Shown: positions 1 to 5,448 of the stretch, piece after piece | Layout: every line of letters starts with the position of its first letter | How positions within the stretch are numbered: position 1 is the stretch's first letter | The notes under the pieces: model-generated | The model's database searches: none | The model's input: only the letters and a program-made list of their open reading frames with translations | What the model was told of the DNA's origin: nothing | Source: Cyanobacteria bacterium M_surface_7_m2_037 | Lineage (GTDB): Bacteria; Cyanobacteriota; Cyanobacteriia; PCC-6307; Cyanobiaceae | Assembly: GCA_016882585.1 (NCBI GenBank) | Contig: VGPP01000109.1 | Coordinates: 1-5,885, forward strand | Direction: 5' to 3' | DNA length: 5,885 nucleotides | Made by a program: the position numbers and the translations under genes

Positions 1-59
1 CCGAGCGGCGGCGCCATGGCACGATCAGATCAGTCACACCGGGGAGCCTCCGGCCGGCC

Positions 60-1010
60 GTGCAGGTCACCTTCCTCGGCACCAGTTCCGGCGTGCCCAC
101 CCGGGGCCGCAACGTGTCGGCGGTGGCGCTGCGCCTGCCCCAACGCGCCGAGCTCTGGCTGTTCGACTGCGGTGAAGGCACCCAGCACCAGTTCCTGCGC
201 AGCGAGCTGCGGGTGAGCCAGCTGCGGCGGATCTTCGTGACCCACATGCACGGAGATCACGTGTTCGGCCTACCGGGCCTCCTGGCCAGCCTGGGGCTGG
301 CCGGCACCTGCAGCGGCATCGATCTCTATGGCCCCGATCCCCTGCGCGACTACCTCGAAGGCGTGCTGCGCACCTCCTACACCCGCATCGGCTACCCGCT
401 GCGCAGCCACCGGGTGAAGGACGCCGCCGCCAGCGGCGCGCTGCTGCTCGACGACGACGACATCACGGTGCGCTGCACGAAGCTCATCCATCGGGTGCCC
501 GCCTACGCCTACCGGGTGGATCAGAAGCCCCGTGCCGGCCGCTTTGATGTGGAGCAGGCCCGCGCCCTCGGCATTCCCCCAGGACCGATCTACGCCCAGC
601 TCAAAGCCGGGCGCGAGGTGGTGCTCGACGACGGCCGGATCATCAACGGCGCCAGCCTCTGCGGGCCCGAGCGGCCCGGTTGCAGCGTTGTCTACTGCAC
701 CGACACGGTGTTCAGCGAAGCCGCCGTGGAGCTGGCCCAGGGGGCCGATCTGCTGATCCACGAGAGCACCTTTGCCCACGCGGAAGCGGAGATGGCCTTC
801 GCCCGCCAGCACTCCACCAGCACCATGGCGGCGCAGACCGCCCTGGCCGCCGGCGCGAAGCAGCTGATGCTCACGCACCTCAGCCCGCGCTATGTGCCGG
901 GCAACCCGGTCACGCCCGACGATCTGTTGAACGAGGCACGGGCGATCTTCCCCAACACCGAACTGGCCAAAGACTTCCTCAGCGTTGAGGTGGCCGCTGA
1001 CGAGAGCTGA
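60..1010 (+). CDS. rnz: Ribonuclease Z (tRNA 3' endonuclease)
   Basis: Zinc-dependent endonuclease of the metallo-beta-lactamase fold that removes 3' trailers from precursor tRNAs in the cytosol. The 316-residue product has the usual length for bacterial RNase Z. It opens with the family N-terminus MQVTFLGTSSGVPT and carries the zinc motif THMHGDH (H62, H64, D66, H67). The other expected metal ligands are H144 (LIHRVPAYAYR), D215 (YCTDT) and H273 (LTHLSPRY). HESTF (234-238) and the conserved H251 are also present. The exosite arm that grips tRNA is recognisable by GIPPGPIYAQLKAG (171-184). The start is GTG: it gives the canonical N-terminus, and no in-frame ATG lies upstream. A GGGGAG at 41-46 is a rather distant ribosome binding site (13-nt spacer), and a GC palindrome (51-60) runs into the start codon. 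psbV follows 107 bp downstream on the same strand. The gene looks intact. Family assignment is essentially certain; activity is inferred from conserved residues. Confidence 0.97.
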   Translation: MQVTFLGTSSGVPTRGRNVSAVALRLPQRAELWLFDCGEGTQHQFLRSELRVSQLRRIFVTHMHGDHVFGLPGLLASLGLAGTCSGIDLYGPDPLRDYLEGVLRTSYTRIGYPLRSHRVKDAAASGALLLDDDDITVRCTKLIHRVPAYAYRVDQKPRAGRFDVEQARALGIPPGPIYAQLKAGREVVLDDGRIINGASLCGPERPGCSVVYCTDTVFSEAAVELAQGADLLIHESTFAHAEAEMAFARQHSTSTMAAQTALAAGAKQLMLTHLSPRYVPGNPVTPDDLLNEARAIFPNTELAKDFLSVEVAADES

Positions 1011-1035
1011 GGCTGCAACAGTTCGTGAGTGGCTG

Positions 1036-1058
1036 GGGCCTGGGCAACCAGCAGGCCC
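1036..1058 (+). other. Inverted repeat (potential hairpin) between rnz and psbV
   Basis: GGGCCTG (1036-1042) and CAGGCCC (1052-1058) can pair as a 7-bp GC-rich stem with a 9-nt loop. It begins about 25 nt after the rnz stop codon. No T-run follows, so it is not a standard intrinsic terminator. It could stabilise the 3' end of the rnz mRNA, or be chance in GC-rich DNA. Confidence 0.35.
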
Positions 1059-1117
1059 ATTGGCCGTGATACAAGGGCTCTGGCGCGGTCTCCACCGCCA
1101 CCTTGCCGGCTTTTTCG

Positions 1118-1627
1118 ATGGCCTCTTCTTTCTCCTCTGCCCTCCGGACCCTGGCCCGGGTGCTGGTTCTGCCCCTGGCCCTGCTGGTGGGCCTGGCCGG
1201 CCCCGCCCAGGCTGCTCAGTGGACCGCTGACCAGCTCACCGTTCCCGCCAATGCCGATGGCGCCTCGGTGACCTTCAGCGAACAGGAGATCAAAGCGGGC
1301 CGCAAGATCTTCAACAGCAGCTGCGGTGAGTGCCACGCCGGCGGCATCACCAAGACCAACCACAACGTGGGCCTCGATCCCGAGACCCTGGCCCTGGCCA
1401 CCCCCGCCCGCGACAACGTGGACGCCCTGGTGGACTACATGAAGGACCCCACCAGCTACGACGGTGAGTACAGCATCGCCGACGTGCACCCCAGCATCCG
1501 CAGCAGCGACGTGTTCGTGAAGATGCGCGATCTCAACGACGAAGACCTGCGCCTGATGGCCGGCTTCATCCTCACGGCTCCCAAGGTTCAAGGCTCCGCC
1601 TGGGGCGGCGGCAAGATCTACTTCTGA
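1118..1627 (+). CDS. psbV: Photosystem II cytochrome c-550 precursor (PsbV)
   Basis: Extrinsic heme protein bound to the lumenal face of photosystem II, where it stabilises the oxygen-evolving cluster. The 169-residue precursor begins with a signal peptide: a weakly basic n-region (R10, R14), hydrophobic stretch 15-27, then GPAQA with likely cleavage after A32. The mature protein would be 137 residues, the length known for PsbV. In mature numbering the heme motif CGECH falls at C37, C40 and H41, and the second axial ligand (VHPS) at H92. This is the known bis-histidine arrangement. Family signatures GGITKTN, LALATPARDN, LVDYMKDPTSYDG, HPSIRS and the C-terminal WGGGKIYF are all present. ATG 1118 is preferred over the in-frame TTG at 1103 because it gives a normal signal peptide. 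No Shine-Dalgarno sequence is obvious. A strong terminator follows. No psbV2-like paralogue lies downstream. Confidence 0.97.
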   Translation: MASSFSSALRTLARVLVLPLALLVGLAGPAQAAQWTADQLTVPANADGASVTFSEQEIKAGRKIFNSSCGECHAGGITKTNHNVGLDPETLALATPARDNVDALVDYMKDPTSYDGEYSIADVHPSIRSSDVFVKMRDLNDEDLRLMAGFILTAPKVQGSAWGGGKIYF

Positions 1628-1655
1628 TCTCGGCGCACACCGCTCAACCCCCTTC

Positions 1656-1685
1656 GCCCCTGCCCGATCGGCAGGGGCTTTTTTT
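1656..1685 (+). terminator. Intrinsic terminator of psbV
   Basis: GCCCCTGCC (1656-1664) and GGCAGGGGC (1670-1678) form a perfect 9-bp stem around the loop CGATC. Seven T residues follow directly (1679-1685). The stem starts 28 nt after the psbV stop codon. This is a textbook Rho-independent terminator on the + strand. Confidence 0.93.
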
Positions 1686-1708
1686 GTGTGTTGCGGCGTC
1701 TCCATGAG

Positions 1709-1728
1709 CGGATATCCATGGATATCCG
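1709..1728. repeat. Perfect 20-bp palindrome in the convergent intergenic gap
   Basis: CGGATATCCATGGATATCCG equals its own reverse complement across all 20 bases. It also contains GGATATCC twice in direct order, separated by AT. As RNA it could fold into an 8-bp stem with loop CATG on either strand, but neither side has a T-run. It lies 24 bp past the psbV terminator T-run and 53 bp beyond the stop codon of the convergent - strand gene. Possible roles are a dimeric protein binding site, a backstop terminator or mRNA 3'-end stabiliser for the - strand gene, or a dispersed repeat. I see no second copy in the window. Confidence 0.6.
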
Positions 1729-1780
1729 GCAACGGACACTGCTCCGCACCAACAAGACCGTTCTCAAGAGCCTCTCAAGC

Positions 1781-2266
1781 TCAGAGCAGCGACTGGATCT
1801 CTCCAGGCTGAGGTGGGGCGATGTTCTCCGCCTCCAACGACGCCGGCTGCTTGCTATACCACCACTCCTGCAGGGGCGCACAAAGCCTCAGGGAGAAGAG
1901 GGTGAGCACCGTCACCGTGGGGCGGGAGCCAGGTTGCAGCAGCTCAACCGCATAGGAGGGGCAGCGGCGGGCCGCCAGATCGGCCACGAAGCGACGGCCC
2001 ACCCGCCGCCAACTGGGCTCCTTGCTGCGCCAGGCGATGCGGCAGCAGGGCCAGGGCAGCTCCTCGCGATCGAACAAGCGACAACAGGGGCCGAGCACCC
2101 GAAAGCTGTACTGGCCGCCAAGGCTGGTGTGCTCGCTGCCATGGGCATAGAGCTCGGCCACCTGAGGAGGCGCGGATGCCGAGGCGGAGGCAGCGGGCAC
2201 AGCGAGGGGGAGATGAAGAGGAGTGGATACCAACAAAAAAACCACCCCGAAGGGTGGTTGGGGCAA
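1781..2266 (-). CDS. Unrecognised cysteine-rich protein, possibly exported
   Basis: I do not recognise this family. The longest frame encodes 161 residues, beginning at TTG 2266. Codons are strongly GC-ending like the neighbours, and the protein is not low complexity, so the frame looks genuine. Residues 8-32 are a hydrophobic, then Ala/Ser-rich stretch ending ASASASA, resembling a signal peptide without a clear basic n-region. A compact core follows: AELYAHG, SFRVLG, then PCCR twice (60-63 and 73-76) and CPSYAVELLQPG (102-113). Six cysteines (61, 62, 74, 75, 102, 129) could form disulfides if exported, or bind metal. The start is unresolved: TTG 2266 and GTG 2245 lie within the ferredoxin terminator hairpin. 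TTG 2236 or 2233, just past it, or GTG 2200 are more plausible. No ATG or clear ribosome binding site is available. It lies downstream of the ferredoxin gene on the same strand and converges on psbV. Confidence 0.66.
   Translation of the reverse strand: MPQPPFGVVFLLVSTPLHLPLAVPAASASASAPPQVAELYAHGSEHTSLGGQYSFRVLGPCCRLFDREELPWPCCRIAWRSKEPSWRRVGRRFVADLAARRCPSYAVELLQPGSRPTVTVLTLFSLRLCAPLQEWWYSKQPASLEAENIAPPQPGEIQSLL
2235..2259 (-). terminator. Intrinsic terminator of the ferredoxin gene
   Basis: Read on the - strand, AACCACCC (2259-2252), the loop TTCG and GGGTGGTT (2247-2240) form an 8-bp stem closed by a stable C(UUCG)G tetraloop. The T-run occupies 2241-2235, its first two bases shared with the end of the stem. 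It begins about 50 nt after the ferredoxin stop codon. The + strand side lacks a T-run, so it acts in one direction. It overlaps the 5' end of the longest frame of the next gene. Confidence 0.92.
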
Positions 2267-2308
2267 TCAAGCTGCCGGGGCGTGAACAGGCACGCCCCCA
2301 GCAGGAGC

Positions 2309-2608
2309 TCAATAGAGCTCTTCTTCGGCGTGGGTCTTGATGGTGCAGTCGCTGGTGGGGTAGGCCACGCAGGTCAGCACGAAACCAGCTTCGATCTGGT
2401 CGTCGTCGAGGAAGCTCTGGTCCGACTGGTCCACGGTGCCAGCGGTGATCTTGCCGGCGCAGGTGCTGCAGGCACCAGCACGGCAGGAGTAGGGGAGGTC
2501 GATGCCCTGCTCTTCAGCGGCGTCGAGGATGTACTGGTCGTCGGGAACCTCGATGGTCTTGTTGAGGCCCTCTGCCTCGCTGATGAGGGTGACCTTGTAG
2601 GAAGCCAT
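2309..2608 (-). CDS. petF: Plant-type [2Fe-2S] ferredoxin
   Basis: Soluble electron carrier that accepts electrons from photosystem I and passes them to ferredoxin-NADP reductase, nitrogen and sulfur assimilation enzymes and thioredoxin reductase. The 99-residue product has the standard length. Cluster ligands C42, C47, C50 (PYSCRAGACSTCAGK) and C80 (LTCVAYPTSDC) have the canonical CX4CX2C...C spacing. The chain is acidic, as expected for docking to reductase partners. The C-terminus HAEEELY matches the family ending EE(D/E)LY. An extra cysteine, C88, in TSDCTI also occurs in other cyanobacterial photosynthetic ferredoxins. The ATG start fits the family N-terminus MASYKVTLI, although no Shine-Dalgarno sequence precedes it. 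The gene has its own terminator and a 202-bp upstream gap, so it is probably monocistronic. The cluster and similarity support the main photosynthetic ferredoxin; a minor paralogue cannot be excluded. Confidence 0.95.
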   Translation of the reverse strand: MASYKVTLISEAEGLNKTIEVPDDQYILDAAEEQGIDLPYSCRAGACSTCAGKITAGTVDQSDQSFLDDDQIEAGFVLTCVAYPTSDCTIKTHAEEELY

Positions 2609-2635
2609 GGAAGGGATTGGGGCTCACAGGCTCCT

Positions 2636-2673
2636 GGGAAAGTTCCCGGGCCCGTAGGACGGACCCTTCCTAC
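2636..2673 (-). promoter_or_regulatory. Two adjacent inverted repeats upstream of the ferredoxin start
   Basis: In the 202-bp gap between prmA and the ferredoxin gene, two inverted repeats lie side by side. GTAGGA (2654-2659) pairs with TCCTAC (2668-2673) around an 8-nt loop. GGGAA (2636-2640) pairs with TTCCC (2643-2647), flanked by a further CC/GG pairing across one mismatch. They sit 28 to 65 nt upstream of the ATG, either in the mRNA leader or across the promoter. They could be operator half-sites or leader hairpins that set mRNA stability. I could not place a convincing -35/-10 pair, so the role is inferred only from position. Confidence 0.35.
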
Positions 2674-2810
2674 ATCCGCCGAGGCGTTGTTCTGGGGTTC
2701 CGAGGGCCTCTGGCCGCGAAGCCCAATCAGAACGCAGGGCACAGATCAGCGTGCCTTATGCAACATCAGCAGATTCGGGGCGTTGCTCTTCGGGTCCGCC
2801 GGGCGGCCTC

Positions 2811-3734
2811 TCAGGCTCGCTGGATCGTCATCAGCCCCCACTGGCTCTGCTGAGCCGTGAGTTCAGCCCGCCACCCCTGCTCAGCCAGGGCTTGCTCCAG
2901 CCGCGGTGCCTGGTCCACCAGGAGGCCACTCAGCAGGCCGAGGCCGTCGGGAGCCACCACCGTGTGGAACGCCGGGCAGAGCGCCTCAATCACCGGCGCC
3001 AGGATGTTGCAGAGCAGCAGATCCGCCGGCCGCCCCTCGAGGAGCTCGGCGAGCCGCTCCACGGAGCCCAGCTCCACGCTGAGGCGATCGGCAAAGCCGC
3101 TCACCACCGCGTTGTCGCGGGTGGCGCGCACGGCCAGGGAGTCGGTGTCGGCCGCGGCCACGCTGCTGGCGCCCTGGAGCAGGGCCGCGATCCCAAGGAT
3201 GCCGCTGCCGCAGCCCAGATCCGCCACGCGAATCGGGCCGAGATCCGGGCGTTCAGCGCTGCCCCGCTGCTCGGCCAACCGCTCAATCGCTTCCAGGCAC
3301 AGCCGGGTGGTGGGATGGCTGCCGGTGCCGAAGGCACTGCCGGGATCCATGCGGATCACCAGCCGATCGGCGTGCTCGGGCGGCAGCTCGAGCCAAGCCG
3401 GCAGGATCAACAGCCGCTGGCCCACCGGATCGGCCTGCCAGTGCTGCTTCCAGCTGAGGCTCCAGTCTTCGTCGTCCTGCTGCTCCCAGGCGATCGGCGG
3501 CAGGCTGAGGCCGAAGGTGTCGGCCAAGGGCGCGAGGGCCTGCTCCAGCTGCAGCCGCTCCGCCTGCGGCCAATCGGCTTCCGGTAGCCAGGCCACCAGC
3601 TGCCGCTGATCAGGCGCCTCGGGGCGGTGGCGCACCGCCACCCTCGGGATGCCGAGGGTGTTGAGCTTCCAGATCAGCGATTCTTCGAGCTCGGGAAGCG
3701 AAGAGAGCTCAAGCCGCCACCAGGAGAGCGTCAT
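2811..3734 (-). CDS. prmA: Ribosomal protein L11 methyltransferase
   Basis: S-adenosylmethionine-dependent enzyme that trimethylates amino groups of ribosomal protein L11 in the cytosol. The 307-residue product has the usual family length. Residues 1 to about 100 form the N-terminal substrate-binding region, including the family stretch DEDWSLSWKQHWQ (88-100). The PrmA signature MDPGSAFGTGSHPTT occupies 129-143. SAM motif I is VADLGCGSGILGIAALLQGA (170-189), and the acidic motif II residue is D197 in AAADTDSLAV. The family catalytic-loop motif appears as LLLCNILAPVI (239-249), where many methyltransferases have NPPY. The C-terminus GWRAELTAQQSQWGLMTIQRA is typical. The ATG start is supported by a GGAGG nine bases upstream. 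The gene lies 18 bp after serA, so co-transcription is likely. No T-run terminator is seen after it. All expected motifs are intact. Confidence 0.95.
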   Translation of the reverse strand: MTLSWWRLELSSLPELEESLIWKLNTLGIPRVAVRHRPEAPDQRQLVAWLPEADWPQAERLQLEQALAPLADTFGLSLPPIAWEQQDDEDWSLSWKQHWQADPVGQRLLILPAWLELPPEHADRLVIRMDPGSAFGTGSHPTTRLCLEAIERLAEQRGSAERPDLGPIRVADLGCGSGILGIAALLQGASSVAAADTDSLAVRATRDNAVVSGFADRLSVELGSVERLAELLEGRPADLLLCNILAPVIEALCPAFHTVVAPDGLGLLSGLLVDQAPRLEQALAEQGWRAELTAQQSQWGLMTIQRA

Positions 3735-3743
3735 CAGCGGGTG

Positions 3744-3748
3744 CCTCC
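3744..3748 (-). promoter_or_regulatory. Ribosome binding site of prmA
   Basis: On the - strand, GGAGG lies nine bases before the prmA ATG and a few bases after the serA stop codon. It is the clearest Shine-Dalgarno sequence in the window. It fixes the prmA start and allows ribosomes finishing serA to re-initiate on prmA. Confidence 0.8.
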
Positions 3749-3752
3749 GGCT

Positions 3753-5339
3753 TCAGAGGGTCACCGGATGGGCTTCCTGGATCCCCTCGATGCCATGGAT
3801 GGTGGCCAGCAGGCTGGCGGGCAGGGGATCGTCGAGGCTGAGCACCATCACGGCATCGCCACGCACGATGCGGCGGCCCACCTGCATCGAAGCGATGTTC
3901 ACGTTGTGCTCGCCCAGCACCGAACCGAGATTGCCGATGATGCCCGGCATGTCGCGGTGACGGGTGAAGAGCATGTGGCGACTGGGCGCCACATTCACCG
4001 GGAACTCATCGATGGTGGTGATGCGCAGTTCGCCATCAGCGAACACAGCACCGGTCACGGTGTGGTTGCCGTTGGCGCCCTTGGAGCTGAGCTGGAGGGA
4101 ACCACCGGCGAAATCGCGGGCTGCGTCGTCCTTCACCTCAAGCACGTGGATGCCGCGCTCCTTGGCCTCCAGGCCGGCGTTCACGTAATTGATCGAATCG
4201 CCCAGGGCGGTGGAGAGCAAGCCCTTGAGGGCTGCGATCACCAGGGGCTGGGCGGGGTGGCTGGCGAATTCGCCCTGCAGGCGCACTTCCAGCTCGCTGA
4301 TCTGGCCGCCGGCCAGCTGGCTGAGCAGCTGGCCGAGGGTTTCCGCCAACTGCAGATGGGGCTTGAGCTGCTCCATCACCTCGGCGTTGAGGCCGGGGAT
4401 GTTCACGGCGCTGCGGGCGGGCAGGCCCAGCAGCACATCGCGGATCTGCTCGGCCACATCGATGGCCACGTTCTCCTGGGCTTCCTCCGTGGAGGCGCCG
4501 AGGTGCGGGGTGAGGATCAGCCGCTCGCTCACGCTGCGCAGCGCTGAATCGGCCTCGAGGGGCTCCTTGGCGTACACATCAAGGGCAGCGCCGGCGATTA
4601 CGCCCTTCTCCACCGCTTCAGCGATGGCGGCCTCATCGATGATGCCGCCGCGGGCGCAGTTCACGATGCGCGCCGTGGGCTTCATCGTGCGCAGCAGCTC
4701 AGCGTTCACCAGGTTTTCGGTGTCCGGCGTGCGGGGCAGGTGCAGGCTCACGTAGTCGGCCTCTGCGAACAGCTCGGCCAGGGGCAACAGCTTCACCTGC
4801 ATCTGCTGGGCGCGCTCGGGCGACACAAACGGGTCGTAGGCCAGCAGCTCCATGCCCATCGCCTTGGCCACGCGGGCCACGTGGGAGCCGATCTTGCCGA
4901 GGCCCACCACGCCGAGCTTCTTCTTGTAGAGCTCGTTGCCCACATATTTCTTGCGATCCCAGCCGCCGGCCATGGTGCTCACATGGGCGTGAGGCACGTG
5001 GCGCGACAGCGAGAGCATCAGCGCCAGGGCGTGCTCAGCCGCGGCGATGGTGTTGCCCTCGGGCGAATTCACCACGATCACGCCGCGCTTGGTGGCGGCG
5101 GGCACGTCGACGTTGTCGACGCCGACGCCGGCGCGGCCAATGATCCGCAGCTTGCCAGCGGCTTCGATGATGTCGGCCGTCACCGTGGTGCCGGAGCGAA
5201 TCATCAGCGCGTCGTACTCGCCGATGATCTCCTTGAGCTGCTCGGGCGGCAGGCCCGTGCGCACATCCACCTGAGCCACCTGAGACAGGATGTCGATCCC
5301 TGTCTGGTCAATGGGATCGGAAACCAGAACCTTCGTCAT
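3753..5339 (-). CDS. serA: D-3-phosphoglycerate dehydrogenase
   Basis: Oxidises 3-phosphoglycerate to 3-phosphohydroxypyruvate with NAD, the first step of the phosphorylated route to serine. The 528-residue product is the long form of the enzyme. The catalytic and nucleotide-binding domains span about residues 1-315. GLGKIG (146-151) binds NAD, D169 follows in LLAYDPF, and the catalytic set is R230 (NCARGG), E259 (AKEP) and H279 (TPHLGAST). RAGVGVDNVD (69-78) and NSPEGNTIAAAEHALALML (91-109) are family signatures. Residues about 320-450 form the intervening substrate-binding domain of long SerA proteins, and 455-528 an ACT domain (RDMPGIIGNLGSVLGEHNVNIASMQVGR). The ACT domain suggests control by serine or another amino acid, but inhibition cannot be read from sequence. 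The ATG start gives the typical MTKVLVSDPIDQTGIDIL. No strong ribosome binding site is visible. prmA follows 18 bp downstream, and a divergent gene begins about 110 bp upstream. Confidence 0.97.
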   Translation of the reverse strand: MTKVLVSDPIDQTGIDILSQVAQVDVRTGLPPEQLKEIIGEYDALMIRSGTTVTADIIEAAGKLRIIGRAGVGVDNVDVPAATKRGVIVVNSPEGNTIAAAEHALALMLSLSRHVPHAHVSTMAGGWDRKKYVGNELYKKKLGVVGLGKIGSHVARVAKAMGMELLAYDPFVSPERAQQMQVKLLPLAELFAEADYVSLHLPRTPDTENLVNAELLRTMKPTARIVNCARGGIIDEAAIAEAVEKGVIAGAALDVYAKEPLEADSALRSVSERLILTPHLGASTEEAQENVAIDVAEQIRDVLLGLPARSAVNIPGLNAEVMEQLKPHLQLAETLGQLLSQLAGGQISELEVRLQGEFASHPAQPLVIAALKGLLSTALGDSINYVNAGLEAKERGIHVLEVKDDAARDFAGGSLQLSSKGANGNHTVTGAVFADGELRITTIDEFPVNVAPSRHMLFTRHRDMPGIIGNLGSVLGEHNVNIASMQVGRRIVRGDAVMVLSLDDPLPASLLATIHGIEGIQEAHPVTL

Positions 5340-5435
5340 GACCCGGCGGGGTGGGGGCGGCCGGAGGTGAAGTGTAGAGAGGTGGGTCTCAGGCCCCTCG
5401 CTCCACAGCCGCGCAGGAGAGAATCAGGCCTTCTC

Positions 5436-5439
5436 AGGG
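5436..5439 (+). promoter_or_regulatory. Possible ribosome binding site for the membrane protein gene
   Basis: AGGG lies nine bases before GTG 5449, and this spacing is the main reason for choosing that start. A stronger-looking AGGAGA at 5415-5420 is about 28 bases away, and no in-frame ATG, GTG or TTG lies at a suitable distance from it. The call is therefore tentative. Confidence 0.35.
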
Positions 5440-5448
5440 CCGGGCTTC

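Noticed and set aside
1..59. Possible end of an upstream gene left of rnz.
   Set aside because: Only 59 bp are available, with no recognisable protein ending or terminator. GATCAGATCA at 23-32 is a trivial short repeat.
1067..1075. TGATACAAG as an extended -10 element for psbV.
   Set aside because: It matches the -10 consensus only partly and has no convincing -35 partner. Position alone is not enough to call a promoter.
890..1732. A 280-codon open frame on the - strand opposite psbV.
   Set aside because: It is antisense to psbV and the end of rnz, crosses the psbV terminator, and has low-complexity Gly/Ala/His/Val composition. psbV on the other strand is certain.
1944..2312. A 122-codon - strand frame overlapping the cysteine-rich gene in another frame.
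   Set aside because: Its composition is Arg/Ser/Gly-rich with no domain-like pattern. The 1781-2266 frame has much better codon use and runs further.
2743..2765. Weak - strand inverted repeat GGCAC/GTGCC and a CATAAG box in the prmA-ferredoxin gap, considered as a prmA terminator or a ferredoxin promoter.
   Set aside because: The stem is only 5 bp with no T-run, and the CATAAG box has no -35 partner at proper spacing.
1688..2860. A 390-codon open frame on the + strand.
   Set aside because: It runs antisense through the cysteine-rich gene and the whole ferredoxin gene. Its sequence is rich in Gly, Ala, Arg and Gln without family motifs, as expected for a shadow frame in GC-rich DNA.
5371..5376. 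TACACT on the - strand as a -10 hexamer for serA, about 32 nt before its ATG.
   Set aside because: Four of six bases match, but no -35 element is seen at the right distance. Such matches are common by chance.
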